Shown one piece after another: positions 1-8,498 of a DNA stretch of 64,000 nucleotides. Position 1 is the stretch's first letter, and the number at the start of each line of letters is the position of its first letter. The position numbers and the translations under genes are program-made. Below the pieces are notes generated by a model. That model saw only the letters and a program-made list of their open reading frames with translations. It was not told where the DNA came from and made no database searches. This DNA is from an uncultured Prevotellaceae bacterium (GTDB lineage: Bacteria; Bacteroidota; Bacteroidia; Bacteroidales; Bacteroidaceae), in contig CADCBZ010000001.1 of assembly GCA_902799765.1 (NCBI GenBank), positions 1 through 64,000 on the forward strand, written 5' to 3'.

Positions 1-64
1 AGGAGGGGTTACTTTTTGAAGTGAAAACTAAATTCGCCTGTTTAAAGGCAGTTTCAAACGAATA

Positions 65-556
65 TTAATCAATTCCGATTTTTATCGGACAGCAATAATC
101 TACAATGGAAGCTAGCTCATCAACCGCTTTCTCGTCATCGTCATATTTGGCACTTTTTTCCAATTGACCAATGTGGGTACGTGTTTCACCATCCGACTCG
201 AAATTCAATGATAAGGCGACTGAGATATCCAGCAAATCCCTAAGAAATACCACGTTCGCGTACGAGTCCACAAACCTCTTTGCCTGATCGTACTCCTCTG
301 GAGAAAGTTTCTTGTAATAGTTGCCCTTACTTGATTTTCTCAAGACAATACCCGTTTGTTCCTTCAACAGCATACCTATAGAGTCTCCAAACGGCACCGT
401 TATCATATCCTCACCCTCACCCGTTTTCCATAGAGCATGGGTCTGGATACGAGAGAAGCAGATTCTCTTGACGTTGGCATCAGCCACAAAATCACGAATC
501 GCTTCTTCCGTGATAGCCTTTGTTCCAAACAGATAATTAAAAATTCCTATATTCAT
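65..556 (-). CDS. Hypothetical protein, 163 aa
   Basis: I do not recognise this family. The protein is acidic and soluble, with no membrane segment or signal peptide. Its middle part (about residues 75-115) looks helical. It sits downstream of the KAP/RES gene group on the same strand, but a 156-base gap and its own -7 box (579-586) suggest separate transcription. The start at 556 lies 22 bases after that box, which fits a short Bacteroidetes leader. The last 12 codons run through a 20-base sequence that recurs exactly at 29905-29924, so the C-terminus may come from a mobile-element end. An accessory role in the island is only an inference from position. Confidence 0.6.
   Translation of the reverse strand: MNIGIFNYLFGTKAITEEAIRDFVADANVKRICFSRIQTHALWKTGEGEDMITVPFGDSIGMLLKEQTGIVLRKSSKGNYYKKLSPEEYDQAKRFVDSYANVVFLRDLLDISVALSLNFESDGETRTHIGQLEKSAKYDDDEKAVDELASIVDYCCPIKIGID
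79..98 (+). repeat. 20-bp direct repeat, copy 1
   Basis: The sequence TTTTTATCGGACAGCAATAA is identical, in the same orientation, to 29905-29924. It overlaps the 3' end of the gene at 65-556. With the adjacent bases it can form a small hairpin (CCGAT, AAAA, ATCGG on the minus strand). It could be an attachment-type repeat or the end of an insertion sequence. Confidence 0.6.
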
Positions 557-570
557 AAACGATACTTTTC

Positions 571-635
571 AAACTTTGCAAAATTAACGATTCTCTCTCA
601 AACTCTTTACGTTTCCTTGCAATTATTACATTTTC
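571..635 (-). promoter_or_regulatory. Promoter for the 65-556 gene
   Basis: The minus strand carries TAATTTTG at 586-579, matching the Bacteroidetes -7 consensus TAnnTTTG. Exactly 29 bases upstream is the motif TTGCAAG (622-616). The same pair with the same 29-base spacing occurs at 8401-8455 before an unrelated ATPase gene, so the two promoters are related. The upstream motif could be an activator or repressor site. Confidence 0.55.
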
Positions 636-678
636 TTAACCATTCACGCTTATTATCTCACACTCTTCTCATTTCTCT

Positions 679-715
679 TAACCCTTCACCATTCACCATG
701 AACCATGAACCATCA
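679..715 (-). repeat. Degenerate heptamer tandem repeat
   Basis: The plus strand shows consecutive 7-base units such as ACCATTC, ACCATGA, ACCATGA and ACCATCA. Related heptamer runs occur at 6438-6458, 20227-20261 and 32269-32301. Such short repeats resemble heptamer runs in other Bacteroidales intergenic regions. This one overlaps the last codon and stop of the upstream gene. Confidence 0.5.
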
Positions 716-1408
716 CTGCTCCCTCACATATTCCACAAACTCCCTTCCATACTGGGTTACAAAGTACTCCTCGTGATACATAAGATGCCCCGTTTCACCT
801 TTCAATTCAAACTTCGGCAGCCGAACCATCACTCCAACACTCAACAGATACTCCGCATTAAACTGAAAAGTCCTATCATCTACTCCCAGTAGCTTTAACT
901 CATCATCCGTTCCTCTCCAACCCTTATCTTCCAGACCAAGACCATCCAACCCCCGAGAACTCGCACGTAGCAGAAACTCAAAAAGCCTTTCGTCTATCTT
1001 GTCTATCGTCTCGTCAAACAGATATTTCCTTCCATCCTCAGGATTAGCATTACCTATAAGCGTAGAGTTGACGATGATATTTGCAAACAGCATCATCTTC
1101 TCCTTACGCAGATCCAAGGCCACCTTCAACAGAGTCTTATGCAAGAAGTTCACAAAATCCTCTGTCTTCATGTACTCTTTGTCAACCCTCTGCTCCAAAC
1201 GCCATAGTTTCGTATTTATCTCAACCACGACATCCTGTATAAACCTTTTAGATTGCGTCTCCTTTGCAGCATCACCAAAAGACAGAGCGCTTTTCAACAA
1301 AGGAAACATATTGTCGAGCGTAGCATCTTCTACAGCCTTTATCAGATCCTTATCTTCCATTGTATTCATTCTTCTGATACTATCGGAATGAAATGTGCCA
1401 CTTCTCAT
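713..1408 (-). CDS. Hypothetical protein, up to 231 aa
   Basis: The family is not recognised. The product is a soluble, mostly helical protein without membrane segments. The first 13 residues look atypical, and a second ATG at 1369 (starting MNTMEDKD) may be the real start. It follows the RES-domain gene on the same strand with only 18 bases between the two reading frames, so it is probably the distal gene of the KAP/small ORF/RES unit. The C-terminal third (around residues 170-225) has a mixed alpha/beta look, similar to winged-helix-like tails, but I see no diagnostic motif. A role as accessory or immunity factor is inferred from position only. Confidence 0.6.
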   Translation of the reverse strand: MRSGTFHSDSIRRMNTMEDKDLIKAVEDATLDNMFPLLKSALSFGDAAKETQSKRFIQDVVVEINTKLWRLEQRVDKEYMKTEDFVNFLHKTLLKVALDLRKEKMMLFANIIVNSTLIGNANPEDGRKYLFDETIDKIDERLFEFLLRASSRGLDGLGLEDKGWRGTDDELKLLGVDDRTFQFNAEYLLSVGVMVRLPKFELKGETGHLMYHEEYFVTQYGREFVEYVREQ

Positions 1409-1426
1409 CTTGTGTCAAAACAAATA

Positions 1427-2467
1427 TCACATAACGACAAATTCGATTTGTTTTCGTTTTGATACAAACCCCATTTTCTTATCTAAGATAGAATCTACCA
1501 GCCCAAATTGCGAGTCATAATATGTATCTTCACTATTGCTATCCATTAGGTTACTAGGGTTTAACAATATCTCACGAATAGGCGATATAGTATCCGTTTG
1601 ATCAAAAACCTTCCTCAGTTCCGAGCTATACTCTTCCCCCTGTGATGATGTGGCTGGGAATACATAATTGACATAACGCGACAATGAGTCCTCAGAGAAG
1701 TCATGTTCAAAGTAGTCGGCATCACCATTCAACAAATGGGTTGAGTAATATCTAACGCAAAAAACAGATTGGCTTTCCTTTGATCTTTTAATCAGTGAAT
1801 GGAGTAAACATTGTGGCAATATGTACTCCGGCTTAAATATATGCTCTCTATCCGCAGCGATGCTACAAGCTAAGGTTAGAACAACTCGTCGTATCTGATG
1901 CTCATTAGTAATTTTTTCTGGAAGAATCAGATCAAATACGTTCACATTTTCCTTAAGTGAATATCCACAATAATTACTGGTATTAAAGTCCTTTCTACCA
2001 AGCTCTTCCCAGCATATATATGAAGAACCGCCTAAATATAGACAAGGTAACCCAGATAGGCTGAAACGTTGATTCCCTACAAGATGGCGTTTGTCGAATG
2101 GAATATGAAACATCTCGTTCTTAGAGAAAGGATACATTTTTTCATTTGCGCGGCACTTGTATAGTGGTTTTTCTATCTTTATGAAATCAAATTTCATAGC
2201 CTTCATCATCTGGTACGTTAGTATGAGGGCATCTTCGTGATTTCCGCCCAAAAATGCAGTTAAAATCCGACGAATAGACTTTGAGGTCATCTCTATCTTT
2301 CTCGAAACCGCTGAATACGGCAATCCCGTATTATTGCATATTTCCTCTCGCTCATCTGAAACATACCTTCCGAATGAAGAAATAACAGCTTCCGTTTTAT
2401 TTATGATACTACCTGTTCTACACTTGTCAGACTGTAGCCATTTTGATGATTGTTCTATCAAGTTCAT
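1427..2467 (-). CDS. RES-domain protein, probable NAD-consuming toxin family
   Basis: The protein has 346 residues. The segment from about residue 100 (HIPFDKRHLVGNQRFSLSG, then PCLYLGGSSYICWEELGR) matches the conserved start of RES domains, with the Arg/Ser-rich motif and the CWEE motif. RES enzymes of the Xre-RES toxin-antitoxin type degrade NAD+. The N-terminal 95 residues are an extension not present in short RES toxins. There is no Xre-type antitoxin next to it; instead a 79-residue coiled-coil protein precedes it by 20 bases. The gene lies in a unit with the KAP NTPase, so the RES domain may be the effector of that unit. NAD depletion is inferred from the family, not shown here. Confidence 0.7.
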   Translation of the reverse strand: MNLIEQSSKWLQSDKCRTGSIINKTEAVISSFGRYVSDEREEICNNTGLPYSAVSRKIEMTSKSIRRILTAFLGGNHEDALILTYQMMKAMKFDFIKIEKPLYKCRANEKMYPFSKNEMFHIPFDKRHLVGNQRFSLSGLPCLYLGGSSYICWEELGRKDFNTSNYCGYSLKENVNVFDLILPEKITNEHQIRRVVLTLACSIAADREHIFKPEYILPQCLLHSLIKRSKESQSVFCVRYYSTHLLNGDADYFEHDFSEDSLSRYVNYVFPATSSQGEEYSSELRKVFDQTDTISPIREILLNPSNLMDSNSEDTYYDSQFGLVDSILDKKMGFVSKRKQIEFVVM

Positions 2468-2487
2468 CTTTATAAAGGAATAACAAA

Positions 2488-2727
2488 CTATTTCTTTAAC
2501 CCACTAATTTCAGCTTCCAACTCATTAATCCGTTTTTTTAGGGCTTCAATTTCTTTCATTATTGGTTCCGGCACTCCAATAGGCCATTCTATACTACCAT
2601 CACGTTTTATTCCAAAAAGAACGTGATTCGCAGCATCTAAAACCACCCAAAGCCATTCTGGATTCTCAACGATCTTTAATCCGTATGAATCCAATACTTC
2701 TTCTATCTTTATATAATCCATTACCAC
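2488..2727 (-). CDS. Small protein with C-terminal coiled coil, 79 aa
   Basis: The sequence begins with a short alpha/beta region (residues 1-55) and ends in a heptad-patterned helix (IMKEIEALKKRINELEAEI), typical of a dimerising coiled coil. It sits between the KAP NTPase gene (57 bases upstream) and the RES gene (20 bases downstream), all on the minus strand. The family is not recognised. Its place directly before a RES-domain gene makes an antitoxin or adaptor role plausible, but this is inference from context and size. Confidence 0.6.
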   Translation of the reverse strand: MVMDYIKIEEVLDSYGLKIVENPEWLWVVLDAANHVLFGIKRDGSIEWPIGVPEPIMKEIEALKKRINELEAEISGLKK

Positions 2728-2784
2728 CTAATTTATAAAACTCATTATACCTCATCATCCAACGTTCTTCCTGCGTCATATCCT

Positions 2785-5700
2785 TCACCACTTAGCCTTC
2801 AACCCATCTCTGCTAAACTCATCTCCCAGCCAGTGCTGCACCTCATGCACAAAGTGATAACCGTGTTCCCTCACCACCTCAGCATAGCTACGCTTATCAA
2901 CATCGTAACAGTTCTCAAACCTATCCATATAATAAGAATAGTCCGTACGATGCACAGGCACCGGATCTCCTGGCCGTACCACCGATGCCATGACGATGGG
3001 GTCGTAATAAATAGCCCTGTCATGCACTCCATCAATAGGTATAGCCTCTATCTCGTTTGCACCAACTTTCCCTTCTATAAATCCCAATTTATATTTTCCG
3101 TCTTCTATATCCATTATCTTAAATACATTCTGGCCATGATAGTCCGGCATCTTCGCTTTAAGCTGCTCAAAATCCTTATACATCACAAAATCTCCTTTCT
3201 CAAACGGCGGTATATCTTCAGCGATATCACCCTTCTTTTCATCAATCAATTTCTTCTTCACCATCCTGTCAAGAGTCTTTCTCACGGTTTTCTTACTGAA
3301 ACCAGTTTCCTTCGACAGCAACGTCACACTTAGGGCCACATGCTTGCCAATAGCATCCATCAGCTGACGTTCCTCCTTTTCCTCTTCCCTTCTTCTGATA
3401 AGCCTCCATATCTTATCATAATCATTTTCGCCGATGTGATATTCTTCGCGTTCCAATTCAATAGTCAACTGTCGTTCTTTTGCCCGTTCGAGCGTCAGAA
3501 GAATGCTTTTCAGCCCGAAATTGCTTACGTTATCATTTATCCACTTGCTAAATGTCATTCCTTCGTACGGGAAAAAGAACGCTGGGTTATAATTGTTATT
3601 ATAAGCCACTGTCAACTGGTGTCTATTATCACTTGGTTTATATACGGCACAAATGTAGGTCGCAAAGTACTTAGCGTGCTGTGCGATATAAGCCACAAAC
3701 TCTGCTTGGGCCGATTTCGTCACCTGCTTGCTATCCTTCTTATAATATATCTTCGATAGTTCAAGCACTGTAGCTACTGCGGCTACGCTATCCTCTCCTT
3801 CTATCTCATGAATATAAAGTTTCTGGCACCATTCAAGCCACTCTACTATCGTTCTCTGGTTCACGAAATAATCATTTCCTAAGGCAGGCATATCCATAAT
3901 ACCAAGGTTCACCTTTAACAGCACTGAAGCCATCTCCAGCGGAAATGCCTGAATAGCCTTCTCAACTGCCCCCTCAAGTTCTATAGTATATTCATCTTCT
4001 GTGCCTGCTATCTCAGCCCTTTCTAGGCTTCTTGCCACATGTTTTGTCATAAGTGTGGTTAAGAATGTCTCAACCTCCATCGACCTCCAAGAGTATTTCA
4101 TAAGACAGGGCAGTAGCATCACAAGCCTGTTCACATCCCGGAGAGATCCCAGCAGTTCTATCGGCCTTTGAATCAAGAAATCCTCCACGCTCTGATATCT
4201 CGATGTCGAGCACTCTTTCTTTCCCTCGTCATACGCCAAGAGTTCTTTCATCAGATTGAAGGCCTCCTCATCCTTTTCTGCCTGATACAGTTTTATCAAG
4301 TCTCTGAAGTATATCTCTCCCGGCTTATAATCGTAATAGTAGTTCGCCATCGAGCTGACAAATCTAAGCCTTTGGAAATTCGTAGCCAGCTGTACGTCAG
4401 TGCCATCAGCCTTCTTAAACAATTCGTTCAATATTTTGTCTGAATCAGCCCACCTCGTCACGCCTTTCAATAAGTCAGCATATTCCTCTTTCAGATAATA
4501 CACCTTCTCATTGGTGTTATTCACTGCATTTCCTTGCGTAATCAACTTTCCTTCAATAATGGCATTATAAACACCTATATCTTTATATCTTAGCAAGGTG
4601 AGGTAGGCAAAGTCCTTGAAGTTCACGTCGTTCTTCACCTTCACATACCTCGTCAACAGAATATTCATAAAACGCTTAACATGCCTTAAGCTGTGAAGAC
4701 TTTCGGTTACTTTGTCGCTTATGTCACTCCATTGCTTCAGCAACTCTTGCTTATCAATCACGTCGCCCTCTTCAAACAACAGCGACTTTTCTATTTGTTG
4801 TTTCGCCAATTTATCCAGATTTTCAGGTTTCTGAACTGGCAACGCATATTCATGGCTGAAATACTTATCTGTAAAGTCTGTCTTTCGGCCCATTTTCAGA
4901 TGGTGTCTCAACACGTCGTTCACGTATGCCTTATCGTATGCAGTGATAAAGATGGTATTAACAAAGTCACCGTTCCTGTCTATCAGTTTCATTACCTCCA
5001 GTATTTCTGGAGCAGTCAGTCGGTCCAGGTCGTCCACTAACACGAATATCCTCTTCTTCGTCTCATTGATGATTTCATTCATTCTGTCCTTTCCCGTTGT
5101 CACAGTCCACGACGAGAACAGCGACAGAAACTTTGATCTCCAGTTGTCTTCAATAATCTGCAAAGCCTCTTGGTAGCGTTTCATCACCCTTTGTACTCCC
5201 GAATGATAAGGTGCCAACACTGTTGCCAGTCCATCAAAGAAATCCTGTTGAATATCCTGAATACTGGCAGAAGAACGGGGATTAAAGTTGTAAACCACTG
5301 CCTGGTCATTTTTCTTCAGCATTTCCGCAAAGATACAAAACAGCGAACTCTTGCCCATACCCCATTCTCCAGTTATTCCTACACTGAAAGAACCATCTTT
5401 CAGATTGACGCCTTCTAAATCCGACAATAGCGACTCAACAATACCTTTATATCCTAAAATATCTTCATCCAAATGTTTAATGGGGTCATCCTTAATCAGT
5501 AGCGAAGTCTCTTTCTCTTCTTTTCCTCTTCTCTTAGCTTTTTTATAGGCATACCATTGCTGAATAATAATAGCTCCAGATACTATTATCGCGCAATCCA
5601 CGTAAGCCACGTGAATGTCGTCCCATGGCAATGTAAATCCCCAAAAACAAAATGTAGCGTCAATCCATCTATAATACACATAGAGGAACAACGCTACAAT

Positions 5701-5991
5701 GCAACCAGAAAGCAGATGATGTCCAAATATACAATATCGGTATTTGGCAGCAAGCAAAGTGATAATAAAACCTGTAACAGCAATTATCAATATACCTCCA
5801 TACAGATCATCGCAGTCGGCAAGCCATTTATTGTTTACCTCCCACAACACATCCCCAATCTGCTGTCTGAAAAGCATGAACAGCAGAATATATATGGCAG
5901 CATACGAAAATGTCTTGAAGTATTTCTTCTTCAAGATGTCATCGATTTTGCATCTATCACGTTCCTGTTTGTCTTTCTCTTCCTTCGTCAT
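2785..5991 (-). CDS. KAP-family P-loop NTPase with N-terminal membrane segments
   Basis: This 1068-residue protein has four hydrophobic segments in the first 150 residues (about 28-47, 64-83, 92-108 and 128-146). A KAP-type NTPase follows, with Walker A GEWGMGKSS at 208-216 and Walker B IFVLVDDLDR at 315-324. KAP NTPases characteristically carry membrane helices and act in membrane-associated, often anti-phage, assemblies. A winged-helix-like segment (LSKETGFSKKTVRKTLDRM) lies near residue 900. The length fits large KAP proteins. The genes downstream (79 aa, RES protein, 231 aa) are closely spaced and probably co-transcribed. No QatB, QatC or QatD partner is present, so this is not a standard Qat system. 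The upstream intergenic DNA shares repeat blocks with that before the GHKL cassette. Confidence 0.85.
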   Translation of the reverse strand: MTKEEKDKQERDRCKIDDILKKKYFKTFSYAAIYILLFMLFRQQIGDVLWEVNNKWLADCDDLYGGILIIAVTGFIITLLAAKYRYCIFGHHLLSGCIVALFLYVYYRWIDATFCFWGFTLPWDDIHVAYVDCAIIVSGAIIIQQWYAYKKAKRRGKEEKETSLLIKDDPIKHLDEDILGYKGIVESLLSDLEGVNLKDGSFSVGITGEWGMGKSSLFCIFAEMLKKNDQAVVYNFNPRSSASIQDIQQDFFDGLATVLAPYHSGVQRVMKRYQEALQIIEDNWRSKFLSLFSSWTVTTGKDRMNEIINETKKRIFVLVDDLDRLTAPEILEVMKLIDRNGDFVNTIFITAYDKAYVNDVLRHHLKMGRKTDFTDKYFSHEYALPVQKPENLDKLAKQQIEKSLLFEEGDVIDKQELLKQWSDISDKVTESLHSLRHVKRFMNILLTRYVKVKNDVNFKDFAYLTLLRYKDIGVYNAIIEGKLITQGNAVNNTNEKVYYLKEEYADLLKGVTRWADSDKILNELFKKADGTDVQLATNFQRLRFVSSMANYYYDYKPGEIYFRDLIKLYQAEKDEEAFNLMKELLAYDEGKKECSTSRYQSVEDFLIQRPIELLGSLRDVNRLVMLLPCLMKYSWRSMEVETFLTTLMTKHVARSLERAEIAGTEDEYTIELEGAVEKAIQAFPLEMASVLLKVNLGIMDMPALGNDYFVNQRTIVEWLEWCQKLYIHEIEGEDSVAAVATVLELSKIYYKKDSKQVTKSAQAEFVAYIAQHAKYFATYICAVYKPSDNRHQLTVAYNNNYNPAFFFPYEGMTFSKWINDNVSNFGLKSILLTLERAKERQLTIELEREEYHIGENDYDKIWRLIRRREEEKEERQLMDAIGKHVALSVTLLSKETGFSKKTVRKTLDRMVKKKLIDEKKGDIAEDIPPFEKGDFVMYKDFEQLKAKMPDYHGQNVFKIMDIEDGKYKLGFIEGKVGANEIEAIPIDGVHDRAIYYDPIVMASVVRPGDPVPVHRTDYSYYMDRFENCYDVDKRSYAEVVREHGYHFVHEVQHWLGDEFSRDGLKAKW

Positions 5992-6045
5992 CTTCTTGTC
6001 CCGTTTTCCGTGATATCATCGTGGCTTATCTTCGTCCCGTTCTCG

Positions 6046-6080
6046 CCAGTTTACTGCCGTTTTAAGCCACAAACAGCCAT
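6046..6080 (-). repeat. Shared cassette-leader block, KAP copy
   Basis: The plus strand reads CCAGTTTACTGCCG, a short variable stretch, then CCACAAACAGCCA. The same block occurs at 18731-18768 before the GHKL gene. In both places a GGGATAACAGCTG-like motif lies just upstream on the minus strand and a short GACGAAGA-type motif lies between the block and the start codon. It looks like a homologous leader reused by two defence-type cassettes. Confidence 0.55.
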
Positions 6081-6106
6081 GCCCTTTCAAGCACAGCTGT
6101 TATCCC

Positions 6107-6346
6107 TTATTTCTTATATCCCCTCAAAAACTCTAGCACCGCCGCTTGTTGCCTCTGCTGCTCCACCATCCACTCGTTATACTCATTCAGGAAGCGGATA
6201 AAGTGCTCCATTTTCTCTTGCCCATCTATTGCAGCGCACATTCTGTCTGCTATATGCGGTGGAAAACTCGATCGGATGATTGCTTTCTGTGCTTCATTCT
6301 TAATCTTGTTCTCCGCAATATCATTCAAATCCTTAATCGTAATCAT
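6107..6346 (-). CDS. Small hypothetical protein, 79 aa
   Basis: The product is a hydrophilic, strongly helical protein (MITIKDLNDIAENKIKNEA at its start, a glutamine-rich helix near residue 65). The family is not recognised. It precedes the KAP NTPase gene by 115 bases on the same strand. The bases just after its stop (GGGATAACAGCTG on the minus strand) are repeated before the GHKL cassette, and a shorter AGGATAACAGC occurs after the small interrupted frame near 8500. It may therefore belong to a class of small leader genes that travel with these cassettes. Coding status is likely but not certain. Confidence 0.55.
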   Translation of the reverse strand: MITIKDLNDIAENKIKNEAQKAIIRSSFPPHIADRMCAAIDGQEKMEHFIRFLNEYNEWMVEQQRQQAAVLEFLRGYKK

Positions 6347-6380
6347 AACTTCTAGAGCATTTCAAATCTTCTCTTTCGGC

Positions 6381-6418
6381 CTACGCTGCGGCACAAAGAC
6401 ATAACTACGAAACCACCA
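6381..6418 (-). repeat. Intergenic repeat block 1, partial copy
   Basis: The minus strand contains GTTTCGTAGTTATGTCTTTG followed by TGCCGCAG, closely matching the copy at 18901-18950. Fuller copies lie at 11755-11804 and 41631-41690. This copy lacks the left arm of the hairpin seen in the others. Confidence 0.5.
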
Positions 6419-6437
6419 AGTCGCTTTCAGTTACTTC

Positions 6438-6458
6438 TTAACCATGAACCCTGAACCA
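6438..6458 (-). repeat. Heptamer repeat run
   Basis: The plus strand has TTAACCATGAACCCTGAACC, three related 7-base units of the type also found at 679-715 and inside degT at 20227-20261. Confidence 0.45.
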
Positions 6459-6473
6459 CAAGTGTTCCTTCTT

Positions 6474-7076
6474 TCAAACCACAGGTCTTATCCTCAAGTC
6501 ATCAATTATCACCGCCTGATTGGTAGCATAATAACTGATTCCAGTAAAATGTTTGTAGCGTCTGGCAACAAACATATCACCAAAGAGTGTATCGTTAAAA
6601 GCCACATGCTTCCTAGGGAAAGAAATAATACCATATGCCCTCTCATCTCGCAAGATGCCACGCTGGCGAAAAGCTTTCACCACATTGAATATCTGACGCT
6701 TCGTCTTTTTCTTATATTCAGAAATATGGCAAGGCTTACAGTCCTTTATCTCTATAAACGCCACCCAACTCGCTGGGTCTTCAAATGTTGGATATAGACA
6801 CCCTTCACAGTGCTCATCATCCAAGCCAGTCTTCGGATGCTTAAAATCGTGGTCATCAAAAATAGCAAAGTCAACAGACAATATATTGGGATTTTCAAAC
6901 TTCAGACTGTCCATCATCCCCTTGCCGTCTGGCGATTGCTGCTGATAAGAGGTCATCTCCACGCCCCTCATATTCTGCGAGCGATGCGTCATATCGGCAA
7001 TAAAGAACTCCGGCGACGACTCTATCATCACTTTGGTATGCCAATACCAGCGTCGGATGTCACGTTTAATTCTCAT
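6474..7076 (-). CDS. Probable PD-(D/E)XK nuclease partner of an OLD-like ATPase
   Basis: This 200-residue protein shows a PD-(D/E)XK-like pattern: Asp69 in LSVDFAIFDD, Glu109 and Lys111 in WVAFIEIKD, and Gln128 in KRQIFN. Two CxxC pairs (CEGC near 90 and CKPC near 113) flank the core and could bind zinc. The start overlaps the stop of the upstream ATPase by 11 bases, which indicates a coupled two-gene unit of ATPase first and nuclease second. ATPase-nuclease pairs with this layout are common in phage defence (Gabija, Septu and PARIS are precedents), but this partner is neither an HNH, UvrD nor TOPRIM protein. Function as an effector nuclease is inferred from motifs and position. Confidence 0.6.
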   Translation of the reverse strand: MRIKRDIRRWYWHTKVMIESSPEFFIADMTHRSQNMRGVEMTSYQQQSPDGKGMMDSLKFENPNILSVDFAIFDDHDFKHPKTGLDDEHCEGCLYPTFEDPASWVAFIEIKDCKPCHISEYKKKTKRQIFNVVKAFRQRGILRDERAYGIISFPRKHVAFNDTLFGDMFVARRYKHFTGISYYATNQAVIIDDLRIRPVV

Positions 7077-8355
7077 AATGGTCTAATAGAGTCATGAATT
7101 CCGCATTAATTTTTCCGTATGCGCGATTCAGATAGTTCTGCATCAACAAACCTGACGATTCCTGAATTCTAAGTAACTCACCATCATGGATTTCATAAAC
7201 CGTCACAAGTTCTGGGTTAATCCACGATTCCCTCGACAAGCAGTCCGCTTTCTCCATTTCAGAAAGCTTGTCTCCTGTAAGCCCACCCATCAAACAATTG
7301 TTGAGCGAGAATAACACAAAGGGACTATGCGTGGTGACAAAGGCACTATGCTGTCTGTTAGGGTCTTGGATTTGTTGCATCAGCCAATACACATACCTCT
7401 GTTGGGCATCAGGAAAAAGATTCTGCTCAGGTTCTTCTATATAAATATCAGAACGCTTATAAAAGAATTCTTTATTAAGAGAACTCATCAAATCCTGTAC
7501 TCTAGGATCACGCTCAAGAATTGCCCGTAATATCTGATTATCTTTTGCCTCATCTACTTTGATACGTAGTTCCCCGACATCTCCAGCTTTTTTCTGTCGT
7601 TCAAGATAGGCATTCAATTCATCTGTCACTCTCTTAACCACCTCTGTAGCCTTGCTCAACTGCAATAACTGCTCAGATGACAGAGGCTTATATCGACGAT
7701 AGATATCCCTCAGAATATACGTAGAAACCATCATCAACGGAACCACTGATTGCAGCCCGCTTGATGCATTCTTAAGCTCAATCTCAGACACGTCACTGTC
7801 AAATATCAGTTCTCGGCTACTTGATGCTTCATATTCATATCTCACATGGCGCTCCACTATCTGCTCTAAGTCTAGCTTCTTCAGATAGTCACGAGCCTCA
7901 AACCAGTCGTACATAAAGTATAGTATCAAGTCATTCGTGTCGTTATACTTACGCAGGTTTGGTATAGCAGCCACCAGATTCCTTTCGGCTGGCACATAGC
8001 AAAGTTTAGGATATTCATAGACGGTTCCCTCATTTTTCAATATCTTCAACTTCCCTTCCGCATATTCCAGCGTAATAAAGTTTCCCTCATAACGAATATA
8101 ACTATCATCCCTGAAATAACCAGCCAAACGATAATACTCCACGAAGCCATCTACGAAATTTGTCCCCTGTATGAATTTCGCACTCTCTTCTTCAAAGTTG
8201 GTATAACAACGCTTCTCTATCCACTGACAGTGACACAACACCTTTGCAACGGTGCTCTTACCGCTGCTCTGAGGTCCCAACAGGAAAGTCACCTTATTGA
8301 TTGCCATTTCAATCTTCTTGATTGGGCCGATATTTTTTATCTTCAGTGTACACAT
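7066..8355 (-). CDS. OLD/ABC-like AAA ATPase, 429 aa
   Basis: A single-domain ATPase of the AAA_15/AAA_21 type. Walker A is GPQSSGKST (27-35), an ABC-like signature NASSGLQS lies near 196-203, Walker B is DIYIEEPEQ (303-311), and the switch histidine is in TTHSPFVLF (about 341-349). Such ATPases act as sensors or DNA clamps in systems where a partner nuclease cuts DNA or RNA. The middle region (205-290) is a coiled-coil-like insertion. The partner gene at 6474-7076 overlaps its 3' end. A clear -7 box (TAATTTTG at 8411-8404) lies 49 bases before the start, so the pair has its own promoter. Confidence 0.8.
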   Translation of the reverse strand: MCTLKIKNIGPIKKIEMAINKVTFLLGPQSSGKSTVAKVLCHCQWIEKRCYTNFEEESAKFIQGTNFVDGFVEYYRLAGYFRDDSYIRYEGNFITLEYAEGKLKILKNEGTVYEYPKLCYVPAERNLVAAIPNLRKYNDTNDLILYFMYDWFEARDYLKKLDLEQIVERHVRYEYEASSSRELIFDSDVSEIELKNASSGLQSVVPLMMVSTYILRDIYRRYKPLSSEQLLQLSKATEVVKRVTDELNAYLERQKKAGDVGELRIKVDEAKDNQILRAILERDPRVQDLMSSLNKEFFYKRSDIYIEEPEQNLFPDAQQRYVYWLMQQIQDPNRQHSAFVTTHSPFVLFSLNNCLMGGLTGDKLSEMEKADCLSRESWINPELVTVYEIHDGELLRIQESSGLLMQNYLNRAYGKINAEFMTLLDHYEN

Positions 8356-8400
8356 AAATACCGTTTTATTATAGAAATAATCATTGTTTCACATGCTCAT

Positions 8401-8455
8401 CTGCAAAATTAACCCATTTTTCCCGAATCCTTCACTTTTGCTTGCAATAATTACG
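8401..8455 (-). promoter_or_regulatory. Promoter for the ATPase/nuclease pair
   Basis: TAATTTTG at 8411-8404 matches the Bacteroidetes -7 box. TTGCAAG lies at 8447-8441, exactly 29 bases upstream. The whole block resembles 571-635, indicating a shared promoter with the same spacing before two different accessory genes. Confidence 0.55.
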
Positions 8456-8498
8456 TATTTTTAATTGTTTTTCTCTTAACCATTAACCATAATTGCTG

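Noticed and set aside
2785..5991. Qat anti-phage system based on the KAP NTPase
   Set aside because: No QueC-like or TatD-like partner is present; the neighbours are a RES protein and small unknown proteins.
5557..6201. Plus-strand open frame of 214 codons
   Set aside because: It lies mostly antisense to the KAP NTPase membrane region and crosses the shared leader blocks; codon content looks random.
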